From: an uncultured Oscillibacter sp.
Lineage (GTDB): Bacteria > Bacillota > Clostridia > Oscillospirales > Oscillospiraceae
DNA: 64,000 nt
Direction: 5' to 3'
Assembly: GCA_910583695.1 (NCBI GenBank)
Contig: CAJTZL010000001.1
Location: forward strand, 104,149-168,148
The first letter of the stretch is position 1, and every line of letters starts with the position of its first letter. Under the pieces are notes generated by a model. It did not search any database. It was not told the origin of the DNA and saw only the letters and a list, made by a program, of their open reading frames with translations. Both the position numbers and the translations under genes were made by a program. Below are positions 8,632-16,932 of this stretch, piece after piece.

Positions 8632-10053
8632 TCACAAATAGTCTTCGATCCGCATACGCTCCAGCAGATCCAGCGGAACCTCGCAGACCTCGGAGAAGGG
8701 CGTTCCATAGGGCTTCGTGCAGTCAATTCCCATCTTTGCGGAGATTTTGGTGCGGGAGTCCACCGTGGGGTCCACCGTGGCGCCCATGGCTCCGGGAATC
8801 ACAAATGTGGCCCGGTCCGGCTGGGTCCGGGTGGCCAGTGCCCAGAGAACTTCACTGTCGTTGTACACGTCCACATCGTCGTCCACCGCCAGGACATACT
8901 TCAGGTGCCAGTCACAGACAAAAGCCGCCATTATGGCGTCCCGGGCTTCACCGCCCACCCGCTGCTTCAAGGAGAGGTAGCAGATATAGCGCCCGCAGCC
9001 CCCCGGCGTCATGTGCACCGCCTTGATGCCGGGGCAGGTGGCCCGGACCTTCTCAAAGATCACGGCCTCCTTGGGAATGGAGCCCAGCAGACAGTGCTCG
9101 GCATGCCCGATGAAAAGGGACTGGAAGTAGGCGTCCTTCCGGTGCGTGATGGCTGCGGGAGTGAGACGTGGGTCCAGCTGCTGAGTGATCTGGCCGCCCT
9201 TGAAGTTTTTGTAATGGCGGGTATGCTCCCCTACGGGCCCCTCCTCAATGCGGTCGTTCCAGTCCACCTCGCACTCAATGATCATCTCCGCGTCCGCGGG
9301 GACCAGCAGCTCCTCTCCCCAGGTCTGGCTGGGCGTCAGGCGGACGGCCTCTCCCAGAGCGGCTCCTGCCATCTCGTATTCGTTGGTGCCATAGGGGCCC
9401 TCCCAGCAGCTTCCCAGGAAAAAGCCGGGATGGTGTCCGATGACAATGGCCACCGGGGCCTTCTGTCCCCGCTCACCATACTTTTTCACGTTCATGCCGC
9501 TGTGGTGATGCGGTTCGGCATGGATGGCGGCGATTTTGTGCCCTTTGACATGAACTCGAATCATGGCCAGGTTGTAGGCCCCGGAATCCGGGTCCCGGGT
9601 CACAAGCGCGCCGCCCAGGATGTAAGGGCCGCCGTCGTGCTCATGGTGCTTGGGAATGGGCAGCTTGTTGAAGCCGCAGTCCTCTCCGGTGACAACGACC
9701 TCCTTCACCGGAGCCTCCCCCGCCGGAAGCTCCACGGGAGCAATCCGGTTGGCAAAGCAGTCTTTCAGTTTCAGGGAGAGGGGCATTTTATAATCCGCCA
9801 TGTCCATGTCCAGGGCGGCGCAGAACTTCTTCCGGCTGGAAAAGGCATTGAACACCAGGGGGAAGCGGCTGTCGGAGCCGTCCAGTGTGGTGGGATGCTC
9901 AAAGATGGTCATGGGGGCCTTGCCCTCCAGCTCCATCTTCCGCAGAAAGGTGGTTGCCTCCAGATCGCTGTTGATTTTCCCCGGAACCCGGAGCAGTTCG
10001 TCGGGACAGGCGGCGGTCAGCTGCTGTAGAAAGGTCCTGAAATCTTTTGCCAT
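8632..10053 (-). CDS. ubiD: UbiD-family prenylated-FMN-dependent (de)carboxylase
   Basis: UbiD enzymes use prenylated FMN and a divalent metal/K+ to remove or add CO2 on alpha,beta-unsaturated or aromatic acids. The 473-residue protein contains the catalytic triad by family alignment: Arg166 in NLAMIRVHV, and Glu271 and Glu276 in EGPVGEHT, spaced as in Fdc1-type enzymes. The C-terminal DDDVDVYNDSEVLWALATR signature is present. The start at 10053 follows AAGGAG. UbiX and an LpdD-like gene are in the same operon. An aconitase X is also present, which could provide an unsaturated acid substrate, as in the archaeal mevalonate route. The substrate here is unknown. Confidence 0.95.
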   Translation of the reverse strand: MAKDFRTFLQQLTAACPDELLRVPGKINSDLEATTFLRKMELEGKAPMTIFEHPTTLDGSDSRFPLVFNAFSSRKKFCAALDMDMADYKMPLSLKLKDCFANRIAPVELPAGEAPVKEVVVTGEDCGFNKLPIPKHHEHDGGPYILGGALVTRDPDSGAYNLAMIRVHVKGHKIAAIHAEPHHHSGMNVKKYGERGQKAPVAIVIGHHPGFFLGSCWEGPYGTNEYEMAGAALGEAVRLTPSQTWGEELLVPADAEMIIECEVDWNDRIEEGPVGEHTRHYKNFKGGQITQQLDPRLTPAAITHRKDAYFQSLFIGHAEHCLLGSIPKEAVIFEKVRATCPGIKAVHMTPGGCGRYICYLSLKQRVGGEARDAIMAAFVCDWHLKYVLAVDDDVDVYNDSEVLWALATRTQPDRATFVIPGAMGATVDPTVDSRTKISAKMGIDCTKPYGTPFSEVCEVPLDLLERMRIEDYL

Positions 10054-10160
10054 GTATACTCTCCTTTTTCAAACAGGGAGCCGGGCGGGCGGCGTCCTCA
10101 TCGACCGGACAACCCTGACCGGTCTCAAAAACACCGGTGCACCCCACACTCCCCAGCATC

Positions 10161-11447
10161 TCACTGGCCGAAGAACCCCTCCGGGGCCAGATGGGGATGG
10201 GCGGAAGCCATGGCCCGGAAGTGCCCGGTGTCGCCGTCCTCCCGCTCCGTCATGTAGATTGCCCCCACCGGGCAGACCTGGGAGCACAGGGAGCAGCCCG
10301 CACACTTGTCCTTGTGGATTACCGCTTTCTTGGCCACGGTGATGGCATCGTACCAGCAGGAGTGCCAGCAGCGCTTGCAGCCCATACATTTGCTGTAGTC
10401 CACATTCGCCTGGAGCGGTTTCACCTTATCCACCAGATCCTGGTTGGAGTAGATCTGCTTCCGCGCCTTGTCCTTGACCTCCTCAATGGTCTGATAGCCC
10501 CGGCGGTCCAGCCAAGCGTCGATGTCCCGGAGCATTTCCTTCACGCAGCGCAGGCCCCGGATCATAATGGGAGAGCAATACTGCACGGCGTCCGCGCCGG
10601 CCATGAGGAACTCGATGGTGTCCTCCCAGGTCACCGCGCCCCGGCCTGCCATAACGGCGCAGCCGCAGGCGGAGGCCACCTCGGCCACCCAGCGCATGCT
10701 GACGGGCTTCATGCCGGTTCCCGTGCCGGGCCCGGGGCCGTAGATGACGGGTTTACCGGTTTCAATGTCCACCCGCATGGTCTTGGCGTTGGCAAACATG
10801 GTGACTCCGGCGGCGCCGGCCTCTTCCATCTGCTTTGCCACGCTGACAAAGTTGGACCCGTCGGGGCTCATCTTCACAAACATGGGAATGGACACGGTCT
10901 TCCGCAGCGTGCGGACCACCTCCACTGCGGCCTTCGGGTGCATGGTGTAGTAGATGCCCACATGATTGTCCTGCTCGCTCTTGGACAGGCCCTCCGGCGG
11001 GAAGGGGCAGCAGAAGTTCAGCTCCAGCGCGTCGCAACCCGCCTCCATATACAGGGAGGAAATGTGCTGCCACTCCTCCATGGTCTTGCAGGAAAAACTG
11101 CCGATCAGCTTGCAGTCGTGCTCCTTGCAGTAAGGAGCGGCTTCCTTGATGATCTGGGAGAACTGGACCGGCTCATAGCTGGAGTTGTGCTCCCGGTGCA
11201 TCCAGAAGTAATCCTTGGGATCGTCGTAGGGGTGCTGGGGGTCCTTCTTGTAGTCCAGCAGCTTGTAGAGCGGCCGGGGATACCGCTGGAGATACCAGAC
11301 GGTAGACGCGGTCTTGGTCACAATGGCGCCCAGGCCGGAATCCACGCACTTCCGGATGTGCTCCACGGTGCCCGCCGGGGGGCCGCCGCCCACCACCAGC
11401 GGATTTTTCAAACGCAGGGGACCCAGTTGAACAGATAAATCAGCCAT
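10161..11447 (-). CDS. PreA-like dihydropyrimidine/dihydroorotate dehydrogenase-family flavoprotein with C-terminal 2[4Fe-4S] ferredoxin domain
   Basis: Residues 1 to about 320 form an FMN-binding TIM barrel of the dihydroorotate dehydrogenase/PreA type (NPLVVGGGPPAGT, KTAST, ELNFCCPFPPEG with the Cys-Pro pair, VKMSPDGSN, MAGRGAV, CSPIMIRG). The C-terminus has two ferredoxin motifs, CMGCKRCWHSC and CAGCSLCSQVCPVGAI. This is PreA architecture, but no PreT (GltD-like) gene is adjacent. In this operon it more likely acts as an ene-reductase or dehydrogenase on a pathway intermediate, taking or giving electrons through ferredoxin. The start at 11447 has GAGGAGGAG upstream. Pyrimidine catabolism is not supported by other genes nearby. 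Confidence 0.85.
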   Translation of the reverse strand: MADLSVQLGPLRLKNPLVVGGGPPAGTVEHIRKCVDSGLGAIVTKTASTVWYLQRYPRPLYKLLDYKKDPQHPYDDPKDYFWMHREHNSSYEPVQFSQIIKEAAPYCKEHDCKLIGSFSCKTMEEWQHISSLYMEAGCDALELNFCCPFPPEGLSKSEQDNHVGIYYTMHPKAAVEVVRTLRKTVSIPMFVKMSPDGSNFVSVAKQMEEAGAAGVTMFANAKTMRVDIETGKPVIYGPGPGTGTGMKPVSMRWVAEVASACGCAVMAGRGAVTWEDTIEFLMAGADAVQYCSPIMIRGLRCVKEMLRDIDAWLDRRGYQTIEEVKDKARKQIYSNQDLVDKVKPLQANVDYSKCMGCKRCWHSCWYDAITVAKKAVIHKDKCAGCSLCSQVCPVGAIYMTEREDGDTGHFRAMASAHPHLAPEGFFGQ

Positions 11448-11470
11448 GTTTCTGTCTCCTCCTCTTTGCC

Positions 11471-12148
11471 TTAGTGTTCTTCATGCGTCTGCAATTTATG
11501 ATATCCCGTCATGCGGCGGGCCTCTTTCAGGGGCGTGCCCTCCCGTACCAGGGCCTCAATCCTGGCCTCCGTCTCCGCAATGCCTTCGGCAATTTCCAGC
11601 ACCTCCAGCGCGTGCTCCAGGGGAATGCGGACAGCGCCGCTGTCGTCCGCCATCATGACGTCGCCGGGATTGACCTGAAGGCCGGAGGCGGAAACGGGAA
11701 CCTCCACCGCATCCACATAGACCCGGTCCTTACCCGTGACCATGTACGCGCCCTTGGAATAGATCGGATAACCGATGCGCTCAATGGCGGGCAGGTCCCG
11801 GCACACGCCGTCGATAATGGTTCCGGCGACGCCCTTCAAATGGGCGTCCAGGGACATGATGTCCCCCCAGACCGTACAGTAATCCCGGCCGCCGTTGTCA
11901 ATGACCACCACCTGTCCGGCCTCCACGTCATCCAGGAAGTCTCCCACGGTGCCCTTCACCGTGCCGCAGGGAACGTAGTGAACCGTGAAGGCCTGGCCGC
12001 AGCAGCTTCTCCCCCGGACCGCCGGGCCCACGTGATAGAGCCCGCAGGCGGGCAGGCCCAGCTTGTCGTTGGCGTCGGAGACGCAGGTGGTATCCAGCTT
12101 CCGGTAGCGCTCCAAAATCTCGGGCGCAAGGCGCAATGCTTCCTTCAT
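11471..12148 (-). CDS. RraA/HMG-aldolase-family protein (copy 1)
   Basis: 225 residues. The RraA fold covers regulators of RNase E and, in catabolic operons, metal-dependent class II aldolases/decarboxylases such as 4-hydroxy-4-methyl-2-oxoglutarate aldolase. The family motif is present as IIDGVCRDLPAI, with the Arg-Asp pair that binds substrate and metal, followed by GYPIYSKG. VVIDNGGRDYCTVWGDIMS matches the G-G-x-x-x-x-x-WGd region. The start at 12148 follows GAGGAG. It lies 9 bases after a second RraA-type gene. The operon context favours enzyme over RNase regulator; the reaction is inferred only by family. Confidence 0.88.
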   Translation of the reverse strand: MKEALRLAPEILERYRKLDTTCVSDANDKLGLPACGLYHVGPAVRGRSCCGQAFTVHYVPCGTVKGTVGDFLDDVEAGQVVVIDNGGRDYCTVWGDIMSLDAHLKGVAGTIIDGVCRDLPAIERIGYPIYSKGAYMVTGKDRVYVDAVEVPVSASGLQVNPGDVMMADDSGAVRIPLEHALEVLEIAEGIAETEARIEALVREGTPLKEARRMTGYHKLQTHEEH

Positions 12149-12157
12149 AAGCTCTCC

Positions 12158-12817
12158 TCACTTTTGCAGCATTTTTTCGTAGTTGTACTTCTGGTCCACT
12201 TCCAGGGAGCTCATGCCTCCCCGGAGGTCGGCCACCATGGCCTCCTCCTTCTCCCAGAGGCTTTCCGCCTTTTCCAGCACCTCCTCCAGGTGCTCGGAGG
12301 GGATGAAGACCACGCCGCTGCGGTCCGCCAGCACCGCGTCGCCGGGCCGCACCTGGACGCCGCCGAATTGAATCAGGGTGTTGGTGCTCTCCTCCATAAT
12401 GCGGCCCCGGGCGGTAGCGACCACCGCGCCCCGGGCATAGACGGGGAACCCGATCTCCACATAGTCGTCCACATCCCGGCAGGCGCCGTCGATGACCACG
12501 CCGGAAACGCCCTTCAGCTGCGCCCCGTTGGCCAGGATGCCCCCCCAGCAGGAGGTATCCAGCCGCCCGCCGTTGTCCACGACCACCACGTCGCTGCTCC
12601 GGGCGGCCTCAATGGCCCGAATGCCCAGGTGGACCTTGCCTTTGGTCTCGCCGGCGGCGGTCATCTTGACCGTGACGGCGCTGCCCGCGATTTTGCGGAC
12701 GCCCTCGTACATGGGGCGGACTCCGTAGGTGGAGCCCTTGTAGCCCAGGGCGTCCAGGGCGTCCGACACGTTGGTGGTGGAGAGCTTCAGCAGCCGCTCT
12801 CTGATGCCGTTTTCCAT
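12158..12817 (-). CDS. RraA/HMG-aldolase-family protein (copy 2)
   Basis: 219 residues, with the aldolase signature VVIDGACRDVDDYVEIGFPVYARG, containing the Arg-Asp pair, and VVDNGGRLDTSCWGGILANGAQ. This copy matches the canonical GACRD form best of the three in the operon. Likely a divalent-metal-dependent retro-aldolase or oxaloacetate decarboxylase acting on a keto-hydroxy acid. The start at 12817 follows AAGGAGG. It sits between the aconitase X small subunit gene and RraA copy 1. It is clearly diverged from copy 1, so the two are unlikely to be recent duplicates. Confidence 0.9.
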   Translation of the reverse strand: MENGIRERLLKLSTTNVSDALDALGYKGSTYGVRPMYEGVRKIAGSAVTVKMTAAGETKGKVHLGIRAIEAARSSDVVVVDNGGRLDTSCWGGILANGAQLKGVSGVVIDGACRDVDDYVEIGFPVYARGAVVATARGRIMEESTNTLIQFGGVQVRPGDAVLADRSGVVFIPSEHLEEVLEKAESLWEKEEAMVADLRGGMSSLEVDQKYNYEKMLQK

Positions 12818-12829
12818 GAAACTTCCTCC

Positions 12830-13240
12830 TTAAAAGGTAATGGCGCCGGTATCCATGTCCACCGTCACCTGATCTCCGGTGTGAATCAGGCGGGTAACGT
12901 CTCCGTCGGGCCGGTCTATGAGCGGCATCTCACCCATGATGCAGCCGATGGCCGTCACCTGTTCCACCTCCAGATTCAGCATGCACTTGGGGCCGTTTCC
13001 ATTCATAATGGTATCGTAGATAAGGTACGAGCCTCCTGTAGAACCCTTGCCGGTGGGGAAGACCAGGACCGTATCCTTCATGCAGGCCCCGTAGAGGGGA
13101 TGGCCCTGCTCCGTGATGTTCCCGGTCTTCACGTCCACGCCGCCCAGGAAGCAGATGGGCTCTGTCGTCACCAGGGCGGTTCCCCGAATCGTGCCCTTTC
13201 CCCTGCCGGTGACTACACGGCCCTTCAACGTCGTGCTCAT
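12830..13240 (-). CDS. Aconitase X swivel-domain subunit (DUF126, AcnX small subunit)
   Basis: 136 residues matching the small swivel domain of two-subunit aconitase X enzymes: GRVVTGRGKGTIRGTALVTTEP at the start, the GHPLYG segment, FPTGKGSTGGSYLIYDTIMNG and a C-terminal DGDVTRLIHTGDQVTVD. It completes the active site of the catalytic subunit encoded immediately upstream; the stop codon of the large-subunit gene abuts this ATG. AcnX enzymes dehydrate hydroxy acids such as cis-3-hydroxy-L-proline (bacteria) or mevalonate 5-phosphate (archaea). Neither substrate is proven here. Confidence 0.92.
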   Translation of the reverse strand: MSTTLKGRVVTGRGKGTIRGTALVTTEPICFLGGVDVKTGNITEQGHPLYGACMKDTVLVFPTGKGSTGGSYLIYDTIMNGNGPKCMLNLEVEQVTAIGCIMGEMPLIDRPDGDVTRLIHTGDQVTVDMDTGAITF

Positions 13241-14473
13241 TTAAAACACCCCTTTCAGCGCCGCGTTCACGCACTGTTCCGTCGTGCCATAGTAGGTGGG
13301 AATCTTCCACTGGCCCGGCGCGTAATGAGCCAGCTTCGCCGAGTTGGTCGCCATGGCCGTCATGCCGATCTTCTCCATCGGCTCCCCCATGGCTCCCAGC
13401 ACCGGGCAGGTGTCGCAGACCAGCGTGACACCTGCCTCCTCCAGAATCCCCGCGTGGCCGCTGCGCTCCGCCAGGTGCTTCACCGGCTGGGCGCAGAGCA
13501 TCCAGAACGCGGTCTTGACCTTCTTTCCCTCCACCAGGGAGGCCACCTTCACAATCTCGTTCAAGGAACTGTGGGGGCATCCCATGGCCACCAGGGAAAC
13601 CGGCTGGCCCTGCTGCTTGGAGAGGGTCTCATAGGCGGAGCGGAGCTCCTCCTCCCCCACCGTCCAGGTCTCCTTGGGGGCATTGCCTCCCATGGCCGCC
13701 TCCAGCGTGGGAGCCTCCGGCGTCACGCCCACAATGTGGAACAGGGCCACCGCGCCGGAGGAGGCCAGCGCCGCCCCCAGGGACTTCAGCTGATCCGTAC
13801 TCACGTCGGCGGGGATGCCGGTAAAGACCGGCACGCCGCTTTCCACCCGGGTGCCCACCCAGTAGCCCAGCGCACCGTAGTCGGCGATGTCGGACAGGGA
13901 TGCCTCCACATGGATCAGGAACTGCCCCCGGCGGTTCTCATCCAGGTGGTAGCCGTAGGCAGGCACCCGCCCGGCAATGGCCGCGGCCAGGGCGGCGGGG
14001 CCGCCCTCCCGGTTGGTCCTGGCTCCGATGACGGAGTTGACAAAGGCGATGGCCGAGGACTCTCCCCAGGCCACGTGCTCTCCAAATTTGGGACAGTGCC
14101 CGATCAGGTAGGGCGTGCAGGTGTGGCAGGGAACACCGCCCATTCGCCGGTAGGCGCCGGTAAGCCGCTCCTGGCGCGCGATGGTTTCCTCGCTGAAGCC
14201 CAGCTCCTGGGGCCGGTCCATGTCCATGGCTCCGGTGTTCAGCGTGGTGAAGGCGGCAAACCGGGTCTCGTTCTCCCCCATCTGCTCCACGAAGCTCGTG
14301 GCGGCCTCGCCGGCCACGACGATGGAGGAGCCGGGCATATGGACGCTCTTCACAGGAATCATGCGCTCCGCCCCGTAGATGTCTCCCAGGCTGGTGAGAA
14401 TCTCCATGCTCTTCTGGACGCTTTTTCCATACTGGCCGTCCAGCATTTTTTGTTCTTCCGCAGTCAGTTTCAT
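13241..14473 (-). CDS. Aconitase X catalytic subunit (AcnX large subunit)
   Basis: 410 residues, the usual length of a separate AcnX catalytic subunit. Recognised by LTAEEQKMLDG at the N-terminus, CHTCTPYLIGHCPKFGEHVAWGES with clustered Cys residues likely to hold the Fe-S cluster, NSVIGARTNREGGP, the MGCPHSS segment and the Cys/Pro-rich CDTCPVL stretch. AcnX enzymes catalyse anti-elimination of water from a hydroxy acid. Its product would be an unsaturated acid, the substrate class of UbiD encoded in the same operon. The start at 14473 follows GAGGAAGGAAA. The substrate is unknown. Confidence 0.93.
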   Translation of the reverse strand: MKLTAEEQKMLDGQYGKSVQKSMEILTSLGDIYGAERMIPVKSVHMPGSSIVVAGEAATSFVEQMGENETRFAAFTTLNTGAMDMDRPQELGFSEETIARQERLTGAYRRMGGVPCHTCTPYLIGHCPKFGEHVAWGESSAIAFVNSVIGARTNREGGPAALAAAIAGRVPAYGYHLDENRRGQFLIHVEASLSDIADYGALGYWVGTRVESGVPVFTGIPADVSTDQLKSLGAALASSGAVALFHIVGVTPEAPTLEAAMGGNAPKETWTVGEEELRSAYETLSKQQGQPVSLVAMGCPHSSLNEIVKVASLVEGKKVKTAFWMLCAQPVKHLAERSGHAGILEEAGVTLVCDTCPVLGAMGEPMEKIGMTAMATNSAKLAHYAPGQWKIPTYYGTTEQCVNAALKGVF

Positions 14474-14522
14474 ATGGTTTCCTTCCTCTGTTCTTTCGGC
14501 AAAAGCCAGATTTGAGGCGGCT

Positions 14523-15242
14523 TCATGCGTCTCTTTCCGTCAGCCCTCCGGCGGTCTCTCCCCGCAGCCGGGGGAAGGGGCTGCAAAAGAGCCTCTGGCG
14601 GCAAACGGTCTTGGTGCTCTCGCTGACGTTCTGGATATGCCGGGCCAGCATGACCTCCGCCTGGGGCAGATCCTGCTTCATCAGCGCATGGATAATGTCC
14701 AGGTGCTCCTCCCGGGACTCCCGGAGCCGTTCCGGCCGCCGGGCGGAGAGGTAGCGCACCCGCTCAATCTGGCTGTCCAGGGTATCCAGGAAGGCCTGGA
14801 GCCTGGAGTTGCCGCAGTACAGCGCCAGCAGCTCATGGAGCCTCCGGTCCGCCCGGTAAAAGTCGTCGGCCGAGCTGCCTTCGTCCAGGCGCTCTAGCTG
14901 CTCCTCCATATCCCGCAGCAGCTCCGGCGTCAAAACGCCGTAGGCCCTCCGCAGTGCCAGCAGTTCCAGCTGCGTCCGCAGCTCAAAGATGTCGTCCACA
15001 TCCTGGGGCGTGATTTCCGCCACCAGATAGCCGCGCCCGGGATACCGCCGGACCAGCCCCTCGCCCTCCAGCATCAGCAGCGCCTCCCGCACCGGCGTGC
15101 GGCTGCTCTCCATCTGCTTGGCGACGTCGGATTCCGAAATCAGCGCGCCGCCCTCCAGGTCGCCGTGGAGGATCTGCCGGAACAGCTCCTCATAGATGCG
15201 CCCCGCGGCATTATTGGTGTGGTTCCATCGGATTGCAGACAA
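14523..15242 (-). CDS. GntR-family regulator, FCD (FadR) subclass, inside the operon
   Basis: 239 residues with an N-terminal winged helix (SESDVAKQMESSRTPVREALLMLEGEGLVRRY) and a C-terminal all-helical FCD ligand domain with the metal-binding pattern D..FH-like residues (DDFYRADRRLHELLALYCGN and a later His in EEHLDIIHAL). FCD regulators typically sense carboxylic acids. The start is a TTG at 15242 with GAGGAGG eight bases upstream, overlapping the last 32 bases of the dehydrogenase gene. The FCD domain is followed by an odd basic/Gly-rich tail of about 20 residues. It probably responds to a pathway intermediate and feeds back on the operon. Confidence 0.9.
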   Translation of the reverse strand: MSAIRWNHTNNAAGRIYEELFRQILHGDLEGGALISESDVAKQMESSRTPVREALLMLEGEGLVRRYPGRGYLVAEITPQDVDDIFELRTQLELLALRRAYGVLTPELLRDMEEQLERLDEGSSADDFYRADRRLHELLALYCGNSRLQAFLDTLDSQIERVRYLSARRPERLRESREEHLDIIHALMKQDLPQAEVMLARHIQNVSESTKTVCRQRLFCSPFPRLRGETAGGLTERDA

Positions 15243-16257
15243 TGGCCTTCCCTCCTCTCAAGTCCTCCCGGAGGCCCGCCAGCACGGCGGAGGCGGAAGG
15301 GTCCGCCCGTCTCAGCGCCGCGTCAAGGGCTTTGTCCAGCAGCGCCGCCGCCTCCGTCTCTCCCAGGTCCCGCAGCAGCATGTGGAGGCACAAAAATCCG
15401 GGAACGGGGTCGTAGCAGTCCCGGGCCAGGTCCTCATAGGCCGGGGAATGCGTTATCGGCAGGTAAACCCGGACGCCGGGGCCCTGGTTCACACTGGGGG
15501 CCAGAGAGGATACCAGGGCGGCGGCCTCGTCGGAGAGAATGTCTCCAAAGAGGTTCGTGGTCAGCAGCACATCGTACCGCTCCGGGTGGGCAATGAGGCC
15601 GTTGGCGGCGTTGTCCGCCACCACCTCCTCATAGGCAATGCCCAGATGCGCCGCCGCCGCGTCCCGACAGGCCCGCAGGAATGTGCCGCAGGTCTGTTTG
15701 AAAATCGACGCCTTGTGGAGGGCCGTCACCCGTCTCCGCCCGTTCCGCTCCGCGTAGTCAAAGGCGTACTCCGCAATGCGGCGGCTGGCCTCGTAGGTAA
15801 CTACCCGCAGGGAAAAGGCCGTGTCCTGATCACTCATCCACTCGCCGCTCCCGGCGTGGAGGTTCCGGTCGGACAGGAAGCCCTGGGTGATCTCCCGGAC
15901 CACCACCAAATCCAGGTCTTCCCGCAAAGACCAGCGTCCCGGCCGGGCCCGGATGGGCCGCACGTCGGCGAACAGGCCCAGCTTCTTCCGCAGCAGCCCC
16001 ACCGGAGTGGGGCCCTTCACGTCCTTCGCGTCTACGGCGGCAACGATGGCGGCCTCGGCGGAGCGGATGCTCTCCACCGTCTCCTCCGGCAGGGGCGTCC
16101 CGGTTTTCAGGTATGCCTCTCTCCCAAAGGGACGGCGTTCCAGGACGCATTGAAAGCCCGTCCGCATTCCCAGCAGTTCCAGCGTCCCCGCCAGCTCCTC
16201 CGCCAGCACGGGACCGATTCCGTCGCCGGAGAGCAGCGTGATTCGGTGGGTCCTCAT
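15211..16257 (-). CDS. Isocitrate/isopropylmalate dehydrogenase-family beta-hydroxyacid oxidative decarboxylase
   Basis: 348 residues. The family acts on (2R,3S)-hydroxy di- or tricarboxylates, using NAD(P)+ and Mg2+ to give a 2-oxo acid and CO2. Visible marks are LLSGDGIGP at the N-terminus, the LRKKLGLFADVRPI substrate-arginine region, VVREITQG, HKASIFKQTCGTF with the catalytic Lys, VVADNAANGLI, and NLFGDILSDEAAAL with metal-binding Asp residues. The 3' region (SVNQGPGVRVYLPITHSPAYED) differs from ordinary LeuB/Icd. The start overlaps the RraA copy 3 stop (ATGA). With a LeuCD pair upstream it forms an isomerise-then-oxidise set like LeuCD-LeuB or aconitase-IDH. The substrate is open. Confidence 0.9.
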   Translation of the reverse strand: MRTHRITLLSGDGIGPVLAEELAGTLELLGMRTGFQCVLERRPFGREAYLKTGTPLPEETVESIRSAEAAIVAAVDAKDVKGPTPVGLLRKKLGLFADVRPIRARPGRWSLREDLDLVVVREITQGFLSDRNLHAGSGEWMSDQDTAFSLRVVTYEASRRIAEYAFDYAERNGRRRVTALHKASIFKQTCGTFLRACRDAAAAHLGIAYEEVVADNAANGLIAHPERYDVLLTTNLFGDILSDEAAALVSSLAPSVNQGPGVRVYLPITHSPAYEDLARDCYDPVPGFLCLHMLLRDLGETEAAALLDKALDAALRRADPSASAVLAGLREDLRGGKAIVCNPMEPHQ

Positions 16258-16931
16258 GCCTCTTCCTCAACGCAGCCCTGCCGCTTCAGTACGGCGGCGT
16301 AGCCGTAGATATCAAAGATGGACTCGCCGGCCCGAATTTTCTCCAGGGTCTTGTTCTCCTTGGCCACCCGGGCGTCGCTCTTCTCCAGCGCGTCCGCCGC
16401 GTCCTCCCTGGGAATCACCACGATTCCGTCGTCGTCTCCCAGGATGATGTCCCCGGGATGCACAATGACGCCTCCGGCACTGATGGGGTGGTTGATGAGC
16501 CCCAGGCTCTCCTTTACCGTGCCCACAATGCTGACGCCGCTGGAGAACACGGGGAATCCCATGGCAATGATCTCCGCCGTGTCCCGCACGGAGCCGGTGG
16601 TCACAAAGCCTCCCAGTCCCTTGGTCTGGCACTCCGCCGCGGCCAGCTCCCCGAAGGGGCCGCTCTCCGGACAGCGCCCGCAGTCCACCACGATGACGTC
16701 ACCGGGCCGGGCCTCCCGCATGGCCTTTAAAATCATCACATTGTCGCCCGCCTGGGCCCTTACCGTAAAGGCGGGCCCGCAGATCTTCATGCCCCTGGCC
16801 AGAGGCTTGATGCTCCGCTCCATGGCTCCCACCCGGCCCATGGCCTCGTGGACCGTGGCGGCCCCGTGACGGGAGAGCTTTTCCACCAGCGCCGCGTCCG
16901 GCCGGGGGATGTGTTTGATCACGTGAATCAT
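16254..16931 (-). CDS. RraA-family protein (copy 3)
   Basis: 225 residues. It carries the RraA-type active-site stretch as FVTTGSVRDTAEIIAMGFPVFSSG: the Arg-Asp pair is kept, but the usual DGACRD becomes TGSVRD. The VIVVDCGRCPESGPFGELAAAE region matches the family. The C-terminus ends in a helix with a GESIFDIYGYAAVLKRQG tail seen in 4-carboxy-4-hydroxy-2-oxoadipate aldolase-type members. It is one base after the LeuD gene and overlaps the dehydrogenase by ATGA, so all are translationally linked. Probably an aldolase or decarboxylase working on the oxidised product. Confidence 0.88.
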   Translation of the reverse strand: MIHVIKHIPRPDAALVEKLSRHGAATVHEAMGRVGAMERSIKPLARGMKICGPAFTVRAQAGDNVMILKAMREARPGDVIVVDCGRCPESGPFGELAAAECQTKGLGGFVTTGSVRDTAEIIAMGFPVFSSGVSIVGTVKESLGLINHPISAGGVIVHPGDIILGDDDGIVVIPREDAADALEKSDARVAKENKTLEKIRAGESIFDIYGYAAVLKRQGCVEEEA

Positions 16932-16932
16932 A

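Noticed and set aside
10054-10160. Internal promoter or attenuator between the PreA-like and UbiD genes
   Set aside because: A short ACCGGT-type palindrome is present but no clear stem, T-run or -35/-10 pair; the gap is not enough to split the operon.
8632-14473. Archaeal-type mevalonate pathway
   Set aside because: No mevalonate kinase, HMG-CoA reductase or isopentenyl-phosphate kinase gene is in the window. Only the AcnX-UbiD pairing is shared.
11474-14515. A 1013-residue open frame on the plus strand (and other long ones, e.g. 7300-10029)
   Set aside because: It is antisense to well-supported AcnX, RraA and PreA genes. In GC-rich DNA such frames arise opposite real genes. The translation is Gly/His/Arg-rich with no domain features.
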